From positions 1 through 62,651 of the forward strand of contig CATNCP010000013.1 of assembly GCA_950096615.1 (NCBI GenBank): a stretch of 62,651 nucleotides of DNA. Reading direction: 5' to 3'. The notes below the pieces were generated by a model that saw nothing but the letters and a program-made list of their open reading frames with translations, had not been told where the DNA came from and ran no database searches. Shown here piece by piece: positions 17,151 to 25,782 of the stretch. Positions within the stretch are counted from its first letter, which is position 1; each line of letters begins with the position of its first letter. A program made the translations under genes and the position numbers. The DNA comes from an uncultured Kangiella sp. GTDB lineage: Bacteria > Pseudomonadota > Gammaproteobacteria > Enterobacterales > Kangiellaceae.

Positions 17151-18416
17151 CTACATTTGCGGTGCAGGAATTGAAATACTCACCGTTGTCTTAAATGTTT
17201 CGCCGGGTAATTCTTCTGGCATCGCTGGGAATGGTACTGAATCAAATAGTGCATTCATCACAGCATCATCTAAAATCTTTTCTCCAGAACTATTAACTAA
17301 GCTACCACCGACCAATTGGCCATCTCTATCAACCTCAATACTGATGGAAACATCACCATGAGTCTTGCCTTTACGCGGCCTCATTAAGGCTGATTTACCA
17401 TGTCGACGTAGAATATCTTTCTGAGGGTACTCGAAATATGGTACATAATGAGCTCCAAGTTCACCAGAATACTGATCTCTCATTCTAGCAATCTCTGCGG
17501 GTGTAGGCCCTTGTGCTTTCTGTGCTGCCTCAGCAGCTTTCTGTTGTTCAGCAAGCTGCCTTTTTGCTTCTTCCAGCTCACGACGCAAGCGTTCTGCCTC
17601 AGCCTCTTCTTCAGCCTGCTGTTCAGCTTCTGCTTGTTTCTTTTGCTCTTCTAACTGCTTCTCTTGCTCAGCAATTTTTTCTTGCTCTTCAAGAATTCGT
17701 TGTTGCTCTAACTCTTGTTGTTTACGTTGTTCCTCTTCACGCTGTTTACGCTCTTCCTCTTCACGCGCTGCAATTGCAGCTTGGTCAAACTTAGCGATAC
17801 GAGAAGAAGATGGCTGTATCTCTGCAAAACGAGTTACTAAATCAGCACGTTGAGCACCAGAAATATCGCCTAAAATAGCATCTTTAAACTCAGAGCTTGG
17901 TGGTCGGTCGCCAATCCATGTTCTTAGAATTAGTGCAAATGCTTCTGGGGCAGTGCGGCCTACTTCAGAACCATTGATACTGATTACCGTGGCTACCGAA
18001 GGCAACAAATCAACAGTAACGACATCTCCACTGACTAAATCTTGATCCATAAATGTTGCGAAGTCTCGTACTGATTTAGCATTAGCCAATACACTACTAG
18101 CTTCATTGTTATTTTTGATACGCTCAATCCAGAAACGCTTTAAACGTCTACCAGATAAATTGTCAGCAAGAACCTTAATCTCCATCCTTTTAGAGCCGGA
18201 TGAATTAATAGCATCATCTGCATCATCCGTTTTGCTTACTAGATACAGTCCGTTAAGAAACCACTCGTTTCTTAATTCACTATGAACCCCTAGTCCATTT
18301 AATTCTAAAGTCGTTCCTGAAACAGTTGTTTGTTCAGCAGCAACCAATAGCTTAGGCGCAATAGTAAGCACCAAAACAGCAAAGGAGTAAGAAATAATTT
18401 GAGTTAGTTTTTTCAT
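17151..18416 (-). CDS. Chalcone-isomerase-like / coiled-coil / TonB C-terminal fusion protein
   Basis: The 421 aa product starts with a signal peptide (hydrophobic to about 27, Ala-Ala at the end). Residues about 30-180 resemble the bacterial chalcone-isomerase-like family (GLGVHSELRNEWFLNGLYL; FMDQDLVSGDVVTVD). Residues about 205-310 are a Glu/Gln/Lys/Arg/Ala-rich helix like the rod of TolA. Residues about 330-421 are a TonB-type C-terminal domain (GDVSISIEVDRDGQLVGGSLV, VPFPAMPEEL). The TonB part would contact outer-membrane proteins or the envelope. There is no proline-rich spacer and no ExbB/ExbD gene nearby. The gene is divergent from the RstAB-like pair. The role is unknown. Confidence 0.75.
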   Translation of the reverse strand: MKKLTQIISYSFAVLVLTIAPKLLVAAEQTTVSGTTLELNGLGVHSELRNEWFLNGLYLVSKTDDADDAINSSGSKRMEIKVLADNLSGRRLKRFWIERIKNNNEASSVLANAKSVRDFATFMDQDLVSGDVVTVDLLPSVATVISINGSEVGRTAPEAFALILRTWIGDRPPSSEFKDAILGDISGAQRADLVTRFAEIQPSSSRIAKFDQAAIAAREEEERKQREEEQRKQQELEQQRILEEQEKIAEQEKQLEEQKKQAEAEQQAEEEAEAERLRRELEEAKRQLAEQQKAAEAAQKAQGPTPAEIARMRDQYSGELGAHYVPYFEYPQKDILRRHGKSALMRPRKGKTHGDVSISIEVDRDGQLVGGSLVNSSGEKILDDAVMNALFDSVPFPAMPEELPGETFKTTVSISIPAPQM

Positions 18417-18691
18417 CTAAATGCAGCCATTATTAGTCGAGAAACATCATTATTGTCAAAAATTATGACACAGTTCATATTGTAAGAGTTTAGCATTTAA
18501 TTGCAAGTTTGAATTACACCTGTAACACCCTGATTTTTATGGGTTTTAATTTAGCGCCATAAATTATACCGTTTATTAATTTGTAAAGTTATTGTCGCTT
18601 TAGGAGCTTTAGTTCACTTAAAACATTGACCTTAGCACAGAAATCAGGCAATTTATCTCACCTCCGAGGTATATTCAGATAAGTTGAGTTT
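18417..18691. other. Divergent intergenic region
   Basis: 275 bp between the TonB-C fusion and the response regulator. It is AT-rich and should hold both promoters. TTGAGTTT before the regulator ATG gives a weak Shine-Dalgarno sequence. I could not fix either promoter. Confidence 0.5.
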
Positions 18692-19381
18692 ATGAACGAT
18701 ATAATTCTTCTGGTTGAAGATGATGAAAAGCTTTCAAGCATGATCGCCGACTTCCTTCGCTCACATAGTTTCAATGTGGTGGTTGAAGGTCATGGCAACC
18801 GTGCTATTGAGTTCATAGAACAAAACCAACCTCGTGCAGTCGTACTGGACGTCATGCTTCCGGGTACAGATGGCTTCACTATCTGCCGCACGGTTCGCCC
18901 CAAGTACCAAGGTCCTATTTTGATGCTAACCTCACTTAGTGACGAGATTGACGAAATTGCGGGGCTTGAGAATGGTGCTGATGATTACCTCTCAAAACCC
19001 GTTAAATCGCATGTCCTACTAGCTCATTTGCGCGCCTTGTTACGACGAGTCGAGTCTGATGAGCCTGTACAAAACCAAGATAAGATCATCAATGCTGGAA
19101 ACATTGCCATTAATGCCCAGAATCGAAGCGTCATGTGTGACTCTAAAGAGATTCATCTGACTACCGCTGAATACAACTTATTGTGGCTTTTAGCTGAACG
19201 TTCTGGAGAAGTGGTTAGTCGTGAAGAACTGCATCGCAAAACATTCAAGTTAGAATATGACGGTACCGATAGAAGTATTGACCTAAGAATTTCAAGACTT
19301 AGACGAAAGCTTGGAGATGACCCTAAATTGCCTTATATTATTAAGACAATTCGGGGTGAAGGATATCTTCTCGCCATATAA
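18692..19381 (+). CDS. OmpR/PhoB-family response regulator, RstA-like
   Basis: 229 aa transcription regulator. The receiver domain has acidic residues at 10-11, the phosphoacceptor Asp53 in VVLDVMLPG, Thr80 in MLTSL and Lys102 in LSKPVK. A winged-helix domain occupies about 130-229 with DRSIDLRISRLRRKL and IKTIRGEGYLL. The receiver reads much like E. coli RstA (MLPG-DG-TICR). The last base of the stop is shared with the ATG of the kinase (TAATG), so the two are coupled. Targets are unknown. The divergent TonB-C fusion gene is a natural candidate by position only. Confidence 0.9.
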   Translation: MNDIILLVEDDEKLSSMIADFLRSHSFNVVVEGHGNRAIEFIEQNQPRAVVLDVMLPGTDGFTICRTVRPKYQGPILMLTSLSDEIDEIAGLENGADDYLSKPVKSHVLLAHLRALLRRVESDEPVQNQDKIINAGNIAINAQNRSVMCDSKEIHLTTAEYNLLWLLAERSGEVVSREELHRKTFKLEYDGTDRSIDLRISRLRRKLGDDPKLPYIIKTIRGEGYLLAI

Positions 19382-20805
19382 TGAAACGAAGTTTAGCCCT
19401 ACTGGTCATTCTAATAGCAGTAAACCTTTGCGGTTTTATAGCTATGTACTATGTCTATTTTCCGTGGATGGAAAAAGTAGACAATCAAGAACAGCAAGAG
19501 TCAATTTTGTCGGATATTCGATTTCTTAACTTTCGTTTATCTCTATTAGACTACAGCTACTCACCACAAACCATTGCCAAAGCCGAGCATGAACTCAATG
19601 CTAAGATCACTGCCACCACGCGTGAGCAGCTTGGAATGGAGCCAACGAACTTTCAAACCTTACAAGAAAATCGTTATGGCATAAATATGGCCCGCCCTGA
19701 AGGCCCACTCGCCTATTTACTGTTAAATGATGATCAAACTATTTTGGCAGTCGGTCCCTATCCCAAGCATGATGACTCTATCAATCTTCGAGATTGGTTC
19801 TTCTATTTAATCATCCTCTTGATATTCAATGCGATTGCTGTGCTTATCGTTTACCGACATGTAAATGAGTACCTCAATGTCGCCATCAGAGCGATTCGCG
19901 AATTAGATTTAACTGGACTGCGCCTCAAGCCCATAAAATCGCCTCTTACAAATATTGCGGTTAACACGCCAAGAGTTGTTAATCATATCAATGGGCTTAG
20001 CAAGCAACATCAGCAAAGCCTTTACAACCAAAGAGACTTGATGCATGCCGTGGCGCACGAGTTTCGAGGCCCCATGGCAAGATTGAGTTTTGCACTGGAC
20101 TTGTTTGCGCAAACAGACTCAGAGAGTCGCCAAAAAGAACTCAGCAATGATATGGATGAAGCACTGCAAGAACTCGACGACCTGGTCAAAGAAGTGCTCG
20201 GGTATTCACGGTTAAAGGATGGTCGTTTTCCTTTAAGTTTAGAGCATTTCGATCTCAAGAAAGTCTGCGCTGAAACTATTGAAAAAGTCGAAACTATTTA
20301 TCCAGAAAAGCAATTTGTACTCTATTCAGATCCTGCAAAATCTATCCCACTTTACGCTGACTGTAACCTTATCGAGCGCGTGATGATAAACTTAATCCGT
20401 AACGCAGCGCGCTTCTCTAATAAACGCGTCAAAATTGCGCTCATACGCTTTAAAAACAGTATAGAAATAAGAGTTGAAGATGATGGTCCAGGAATACCAC
20501 CCGGCAAAAGAACCCGTATATTCGAGCCTTTCACCCGTCTCGACTTTAGCCGGAACCGCGATTCAGGCGGCGCTGGACTCGGTCTTGCAATCGCCAAAGG
20601 TATCGTCAATCGCCATCAGGGAACCATTTGGGCTGAAGATAGCAGAGAATTAGGTGGTGCTGTATTTACAATACACATGCCGTTAAAACAAAAGTCGCCA
20701 ATTATCGAAGCAGAAGATGCATTGAAAAAAGCTTCTAAAAAGAAGTCAAAGAAGAGTTCCGCTTTTGATAAGTTTAGGAAAAAAAGACGAAGCCAAGACG
20801 TATAA
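19381..20805 (+). CDS. Sensor histidine kinase, RstB-like
   Basis: 474 aa inner-membrane kinase. TM1 is at about 5-27, a periplasmic sensor at about 30-138, TM2 at about 141-160, then a HAMP-like linker. The dimerisation box AHEFRGPMARL holds His226. The ATP-binding domain has the N-box NLIRNAARF, G1 DDGPGIPP and G2 GGAGLGLAIAKGI. The H-box reads HEFRGP instead of the common HELRTP. The C-terminus adds a very basic tail of about 40 residues (KKASKKKSKKSS) not usual for the family. The gene ends 12 bp from the convergent MBL hydrolase gene. The signal sensed is unknown. Confidence 0.9.
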   Translation: MKRSLALLVILIAVNLCGFIAMYYVYFPWMEKVDNQEQQESILSDIRFLNFRLSLLDYSYSPQTIAKAEHELNAKITATTREQLGMEPTNFQTLQENRYGINMARPEGPLAYLLLNDDQTILAVGPYPKHDDSINLRDWFFYLIILLIFNAIAVLIVYRHVNEYLNVAIRAIRELDLTGLRLKPIKSPLTNIAVNTPRVVNHINGLSKQHQQSLYNQRDLMHAVAHEFRGPMARLSFALDLFAQTDSESRQKELSNDMDEALQELDDLVKEVLGYSRLKDGRFPLSLEHFDLKKVCAETIEKVETIYPEKQFVLYSDPAKSIPLYADCNLIERVMINLIRNAARFSNKRVKIALIRFKNSIEIRVEDDGPGIPPGKRTRIFEPFTRLDFSRNRDSGGAGLGLAIAKGIVNRHQGTIWAEDSRELGGAVFTIHMPLKQKSPIIEAEDALKKASKKKSKKSSAFDKFRKKRRSQDV

Positions 20806-20817
20806 AATTAACAAGAA

Positions 20818-21582
20818 CTAACTGATCGAGTACCAGCCAAAACCTTCATCTTGACCTGCTATAATCACATTATCCTGTGGCCAGCTAATCGCTTCCGCAA
20901 CCGATTTTTGCACTAAGTCTTGGCAGTTATTCTGCTCGCTAATATGACTAGCGATAAGCAATTCCAGTTCATCGCTGATAATACTTTGCAGTAATTTTAT
21001 CGCCTGTTTATTACTCATGTGACCCAGAGGCCCACCAACTCGCTGTTTAAGCGAATAAGGATAAGGTCCATTCCACAACATCTCTTCATCGTGATTGCAC
21101 TCTAGCAAAATGCCATGACAAGATTTTAAGGTGTCAATAATTTCTGGGGTATAAGATCCTAAGTCCGTCAAAATAGCTAAACGCTTTTGAGAAGCTTTGA
21201 ATAAGTACTGACAAGGCTCACGAGCGTCGTGAGGAACAGAAATAGGTAGGATATCAAGATCACCAATTTGAAATGCTTCAAAGCCTTCAATAATTGAATA
21301 TTGAGTTAATTTTCCGCATTTCCCAGACAGCAAGGAGCCGCGTGTAGACCAAACGGGAATATCAAACTTCCTGCTTAATGGCCCGACACCACTAATATGA
21401 TCTTGATGCTCGTGCGTTACTAAGACAGCGTCAATATCGTGAGCTGAAACTTCTAAACGCTCAAGACGTTTTAAAGTCTCTTTAAGCGTAAAGCCACAAT
21501 CAACCATGACTGTGGCTTTATCCGTTGCTATCAGTGTTGCATTACCTTTGCTTCCAGAACCCAGCGAAGCGACTTTTAGCAC
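20818..21582 (-). CDS. MBL-fold metallo-hydrolase, YycJ/WalJ-like
   Basis: 254 aa, soluble. The metal-binding motif is THEHQDH (His57, His59, Asp61, His62), with further ligands in SVPHD, LTDLG and SHIS. Opening with SLGSGSKGN and having a late LGHMSN, it matches the YycJ family, members of which are reported as 5' to 3' exonucleases. The start is GTG, placed directly after the bamC stop (TAAGTG), with GAGG about 9 nt upstream, so it is translated by coupling with bamC. Nuclease activity here is inference. Confidence 0.85.
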   Translation of the reverse strand: MLKVASLGSGSKGNATLIATDKATVMVDCGFTLKETLKRLERLEVSAHDIDAVLVTHEHQDHISGVGPLSRKFDIPVWSTRGSLLSGKCGKLTQYSIIEGFEAFQIGDLDILPISVPHDAREPCQYLFKASQKRLAILTDLGSYTPEIIDTLKSCHGILLECNHDEEMLWNGPYPYSLKQRVGGPLGHMSNKQAIKLLQSIISDELELLIASHISEQNNCQDLVQKSVAEAISWPQDNVIIAGQDEGFGWYSIS

Positions 21583-22674
21583 TTAATTATCGCCTCGCTC
21601 ACCTTTACCCCGCTTAAACTCTGCAGAAAACTCAGGATATATGCGAGTAACAGTACTTGAGTCCAGAGGCTCACCTTCAGCCCCATAAAAGCTCAAACTT
21701 ACACCGCCAGCGTTAAGCTCTGAAAGCTTAATTTGGTAATCACCAGGCTCAAGATCAATTTTGGCTTCGTTTTCATCGCTACCAAACCACGACCAGAAAC
21801 CATCATCAGGCTCATTAACCCTAAAGTAATAAGTTTTCTCAGAGCGATCACGGTCAGTAATTTCTAGGTTCAATGCTCCCAAAACTCGAGGCATCTGATC
21901 CCAAACAGCTAAAAATTCACGCTCAGATACTAAAGCTAAAGCTCCTTGATCGTTATAGCCAAGCTCAACATTAATTTTAGCTTGCTGCAGGATACGCTCA
22001 CGAGCTTCACGAGTGCGCTCTGAATCGTAATATCCGATAAAGTAATTCAGGAACTGCTTAGCCATGCGGCTTGACGTTTCAACATCAACCCACTGGTCAT
22101 CTTTATTTTGTTGGTACGCTAAATGGTCTGCCTGAAGCGCCACTTCATTAGGTTTAGTATCGACAACATTCAAGCTAAATTTATGGCGTTCACCCTCGAA
22201 CGAATAAGTACCTAAATGCTCAGAAACTTGACTCTCATCAGTATCGCTTATCCAGTCTGTACTCACTGAACCAGCACCAGACTCTTGATAACTGATGTTT
22301 TGAGACGTCATAAACCGCTCAATATACTGAACCAGCTCCTCGCTGTTACCGCGAACCCACACCGTAGGTTGTTGCCGCTCAGTGTCTTCCCAAATACCAT
22401 CACCAGCCACTAATAGTAGTTGAGGTGGCTCAAGGGTCAGTTGCTTGCCCTTTGCTTCACGATTCGTGATCACCGTACCTTCTGGGACTCTGTAACCGTC
22501 GGTCACATTGACTTCCGTAGTACCCGGTGGAAGTTGTAATTCAGGACCTTTACCGCTATTCATGTAGCGATCATCAATATCTTCAGTGCCATCTGTCGTC
22601 GCGCAAGCAGACAGCACAACGACCGCGCTTACTGCCAAAGAAATAGTTTTAATTGTTTTATGGTAATTCAACAT
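21583..22674 (-). CDS. bamC: Outer membrane assembly lipoprotein BamC
   Basis: Accessory lipoprotein of the BAM beta-barrel assembly complex. The 363 aa precursor has a signal peptide and lipobox LSAC (lipidated Cys near 23). An extended N-terminal segment that contacts BamD in E. coli follows (YMNSGKGPELQLPPG), then two helix-grip domains; GDYQIKLSEL and YPEFSAEF lie near the end. Order dapA-bamC is as in E. coli. The ATG lies inside the end of dapA (17 nt overlap). Confidence 0.87.
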   Translation of the reverse strand: MLNYHKTIKTISLAVSAVVVLSACATTDGTEDIDDRYMNSGKGPELQLPPGTTEVNVTDGYRVPEGTVITNREAKGKQLTLEPPQLLLVAGDGIWEDTERQQPTVWVRGNSEELVQYIERFMTSQNISYQESGAGSVSTDWISDTDESQVSEHLGTYSFEGERHKFSLNVVDTKPNEVALQADHLAYQQNKDDQWVDVETSSRMAKQFLNYFIGYYDSERTREARERILQQAKINVELGYNDQGALALVSEREFLAVWDQMPRVLGALNLEITDRDRSEKTYYFRVNEPDDGFWSWFGSDENEAKIDLEPGDYQIKLSELNAGGVSLSFYGAEGEPLDSSTVTRIYPEFSAEFKRGKGERGDN

Positions 22675-23539
22675 TTGCCTGTTCCAGTGCTTGTGTAACT
22701 TGTTCGTGAAAGCGCGACTCTAACTCGGTCAGTGGTAAGCGAATACCACGGCCCATTTTACTCATTCGATAAAGCGCCCACTTCACAGGGATGGGGTTTG
22801 CCTCAAGAAATAGCTTTTCATTCAACCCCATAAGTTTGTCATTAATAAGTGCTGCCTGTTTCCAGTTTTGAGCATCTGCTAACTCACACATTTTGCTCAT
22901 TAATCCCGGTGCAACATTTGCCGTAACAGATATTACCCCGTGACCACCGAGTTTCATGAAGTCGTACGCAGTTGCGTCATCACCACTTAATATGGTGATT
23001 GGAGTTTCAAGTAAGCGATTTAGTTCCGTAACTCGAGTTACATCACCTGTCGCTTCTTTAATTGCCACGATATTGTCCAGTTTAGCTAACTCAGCCACTG
23101 TTTGTGGTAATAAGTCAACTGCTGTTCTGCCTGGCACATTATACAGAATAATGGGCAAGTCACAGTTTTCAGCAACCGCCGTAAAATGTGCCAAAAGCCC
23201 TTGTTGAGAAGGTTTACAGTAATAAGGTGTTACAACTAAAGCGCCATCAACGCCAAGTTTCATAACTTCGTTGGTCAATGTAATGGTTTTATCTGTGCTC
23301 ATTGCACCGCTACCAGCAATTACTTGTATCTTCCCTGCCGCCTGTTCAACAACGGTCTTAATAGCCAAGAAATACTCTTGCTCTGTCACGGTTCCCGACT
23401 CACCAGTCGTTCCCATCACCACAATACCAGAAGTGCCTTGCTCAATGTGCCAATCAACCAGCTGGCGTAAAGCCTCTAAATCAAGCTGACCTTCATCAGT
23501 CATCGGTGTCACAATTGCTACAATACTGCCTGAAAACAT
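22658..23539 (-). CDS. dapA: 4-hydroxy-tetrahydrodipicolinate synthase
   Basis: Condenses pyruvate with aspartate semialdehyde, first committed step to lysine and diaminopimelate for the cell wall. The 293 aa TIM barrel has the Schiff-base Lys161 (AIKEATGD), Tyr133 (YNVPGRT), Tyr107 (TPYYCKPSQ) and GTTGES at 43-48, all at the E. coli positions. First gene of dapA-bamC-MBL hydrolase. The intergenic region to bcp holds its promoter. Confidence 0.96.
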   Translation of the reverse strand: MFSGSIVAIVTPMTDEGQLDLEALRQLVDWHIEQGTSGIVVMGTTGESGTVTEQEYFLAIKTVVEQAAGKIQVIAGSGAMSTDKTITLTNEVMKLGVDGALVVTPYYCKPSQQGLLAHFTAVAENCDLPIILYNVPGRTAVDLLPQTVAELAKLDNIVAIKEATGDVTRVTELNRLLETPITILSGDDATAYDFMKLGGHGVISVTANVAPGLMSKMCELADAQNWKQAALINDKLMGLNEKLFLEANPIPVKWALYRMSKMGRGIRLPLTELESRFHEQVTQALEQANVELP

Positions 23540-23668
23540 CTCTAATTCCTCTAATTACGCGTCGCTATGTTAGCCAGCAATAGCGCTAAAAACAACCTAA
23601 AACGGAAAAATCGCTGGGATAACTTGCGACAATAAAAATTCTAACGTAAAGTGATATTAAACGATGCT

Positions 23669-23699
23669 AACGTTCATATTAGTTCAATAAAAGAACGTT
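23669..23699. repeat. Inverted repeat in the dapA-bcp intergenic region
   Basis: AACGTTC (23669-23675) and GAACGTT (23693-23699), 17-nt gap. It could be an operator for one of the divergent genes. The rest of 23540-23790 shows no gene. Confidence 0.35.
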
Positions 23700-23790
23700 A
23701 CTCTAGTTTCATATAACCCATTGATGTGCTTGGCATGACAAGTGCTCAATAAACAGACAAATAGTATAAAAAGCATACAGGAGGCTGAGC

Positions 23791-24258
23791 TTGAGCCAAC
23801 CGCAGCTGAATAAGAAAGCACCACATTTTGATCTACCCGCGACAGGGGAACAAAACCTCTCCCTTAAAGACTTCAAAGATAAAAATCTCGTTATCTATTT
23901 CTACCCTAAAGACAACACACCTGGCTGTACCACTGAAGGCCAAAACTTTCGTGATCTTTTCCAAGAGTTTCAAAGTCATGACACCGAAATACTAGGCGTA
24001 TCTCGCGATAGTGTTCGTGTCCACGAGAATTTCAAGAAAAAGCATGAATTTCCTTTTGAATTACTGAGCGACAAAGAAGAAGAAATGTGCAATGCCTACG
24101 ATGTCATCAAGCTCAAAAAGATGTACGGTAAAGAGTATATGGGGATTGAGCGCAGCACTTTCTTGATTGATAAAAATGGCAAGTTACGTCAAGAGTGGCG
24201 CAAGGTAAAAGTAAAGGGTCATGCCGATGAAGTATTAGACGCAGTGAAATCACTGTAA
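23791..24258 (+). CDS. bcp: Thioredoxin-dependent peroxiredoxin, Bcp/PrxQ type
   Basis: Cytosolic thiol peroxidase reducing hydrogen and organic peroxides. 155 aa. The peroxidatic Cys46 is in PKDNTPGCTTEG. The Cys five residues later that resolves in E. coli Bcp is replaced (EGQNFRD); the only other Cys is Cys100, so it may act as a 1-Cys enzyme. The start is TTG, supported by a perfect AGGAGG at 23779-23784 with 6 nt spacing and the normal family N-terminus. Followed after 39 bp by the phoH-like gene. Confidence 0.93.
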   Translation: MSQPQLNKKAPHFDLPATGEQNLSLKDFKDKNLVIYFYPKDNTPGCTTEGQNFRDLFQEFQSHDTEILGVSRDSVRVHENFKKKHEFPFELLSDKEEEMCNAYDVIKLKKMYGKEYMGIERSTFLIDKNGKLRQEWRKVKVKGHADEVLDAVKSL

Positions 24259-24297
24259 CTTCAGTCTTTCCCAAAGGAGCCTATAGAAGGAGCCCAA

Positions 24298-25722
24298 ATG
24301 GTAAAACCGAAAATTGCTGGTAAACGTCTTTTTGTTTTAGACACAAACGTGCTGATGCACGATCCTACCGCCCTATTTCGCTTCGAGGAACACGACATAT
24401 TAATCCCTATGGTTGTCCTCGAAGAATTAGATGCCGGGAAAAAGGGGCTCTCGGAGGTGGCCCGAAATGTTCGGCAAGTAAGCAGATACCTTGATGACCT
24501 TCTCTCTATCGCTGAAGATGATAAAGATCCTATGAAAGAAGGTATTCCTATTGGAATGCTCCAACAAATACAAGACCCATCGAAACACGGCAAAATTTAT
24601 TTCCAAACCAAAGATCATATCGACCGCCTGCCAGACTCACTACCTAGTAGTAAAGCTGACAATACCATTCTAAACGTAGCCTTAGCCCTACAAACCAAAA
24701 ACGATGACAAAACCGTTACCTTGGTTTCTAAAGACATCAATCTTCGTATAAAAGCTAACATTGTTGGTGTTCATTCAGAGGACTACTTCAACGACAAAGT
24801 CCTCGACGACGTTGAGCAGCTCCATACCGGCTTTTACGAACTCCCCGAGGATTTCTGGGATACCCACAGTCGTGATATTGACTCATGGCAGGAAGAAGGC
24901 CATACCTTCTATAAGATCAAGGGGCCATTGGTAAAAGAATGGTTCATCAATCAGTGTCTTTACCAACCTCAAGATAAGTTTGAAGCTATCGTTCGAGACA
25001 TTGATGATGCCGACAGCGACAGCCCTACCGCACTTATTGAGTTGCTTGTCGATTACCGTAATGATAGCCATAACATCTGGGGAATTACCGCCCGAAATCG
25101 AGAGCAAAGCTTTGCCTTAAATCAGTTGATGGATCCCAATATCGACTTCGTCACTTTACAAGGCCCCGCAGGCACGGGTAAGACATTGCTTGCGTTAGCT
25201 GCGGCCCTCGAACAAGCTATCGAAATGAAGCGGTATAAAGAAATCATCGTCACCCGTGTCACGGTCTCTGTAGGTGAAGATATTGGTTTCTTGCCGGGCA
25301 CTGAAGAGGAAAAAATGACGCCGTGGATGGGCGCTCTGATGGATAACCTCGAAGTCCTCTCGCCCACCGATAATGATGAATGGGGTGTAGCTGCAACCCA
25401 TGATCTTTTGCGTAAATGGATCAAGGTTCGTTCGTTAAACTTTATGCGCGGCAGGACCTTCCTCAACAAATTCATTATTATTGATGAAGCTCAAAACTTA
25501 ACCTCTAAGCAAATGAAGACTCTAATCACACGCGCAGGGCCAGGAACGAAGGTGGTTTGCATGGGTAACGTCGCACAAATTGACACCCCTTATCTTACGG
25601 AAACCACGTCAGGCATCACCTTTGTGGTCGATCGGTTTAAAAATTGGAAACACTCTGGACATATCACGCTGAAACGTGGTGAGCGTTCTCGTTTGGCCGA
25701 CTATGCATCGGAACTACTTTAA
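24298..25722 (+). CDS. PIN-PhoH family ATPase
   Basis: 474 aa. An N-terminal PIN RNase-like domain (about 8-150; LDTNVLMHDP, VVLEELDAGKKG, ALALQTKN) is joined to a PhoH ATPase domain with Walker A GPAGTGKT near 287 and Walker B FIIIDEAQNL near 395. This PhoH2 layout is associated with RNA unwinding and cleavage in toxin-antitoxin settings in mycobacteria; here no antitoxin gene is visible. The ATG has AGAAGGAG upstream. Lies 39 bp after bcp on the same strand and is closed by a bidirectional terminator. Confidence 0.9.
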   Translation: MVKPKIAGKRLFVLDTNVLMHDPTALFRFEEHDILIPMVVLEELDAGKKGLSEVARNVRQVSRYLDDLLSIAEDDKDPMKEGIPIGMLQQIQDPSKHGKIYFQTKDHIDRLPDSLPSSKADNTILNVALALQTKNDDKTVTLVSKDINLRIKANIVGVHSEDYFNDKVLDDVEQLHTGFYELPEDFWDTHSRDIDSWQEEGHTFYKIKGPLVKEWFINQCLYQPQDKFEAIVRDIDDADSDSPTALIELLVDYRNDSHNIWGITARNREQSFALNQLMDPNIDFVTLQGPAGTGKTLLALAAALEQAIEMKRYKEIIVTRVTVSVGEDIGFLPGTEEEKMTPWMGALMDNLEVLSPTDNDEWGVAATHDLLRKWIKVRSLNFMRGRTFLNKFIIIDEAQNLTSKQMKTLITRAGPGTKVVCMGNVAQIDTPYLTETTSGITFVVDRFKNWKHSGHITLKRGERSRLADYASELL

Positions 25723-25738
25723 CCATAACTTGAGAAAC

Positions 25739-25765
25739 CAAAAAGGCTCCCTTGGGAGCCTTTTT
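25739..25765. terminator. Bidirectional terminator
   Basis: GGCTCCC (25745-25751) and GGGAGCC (25754-25760) with A-run and T-run on either side. Serves the phoH-like gene and the convergent transporter gene. Confidence 0.88.
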
Positions 25766-25782
25766 CATAACAGATGTTTGCC

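Noticed and set aside
17448-17794. Leu/Phe/Ser-rich plus-strand frames
   Set aside because: Antisense shadow of the Glu/Gln coiled coil of the TonB-C fusion protein.
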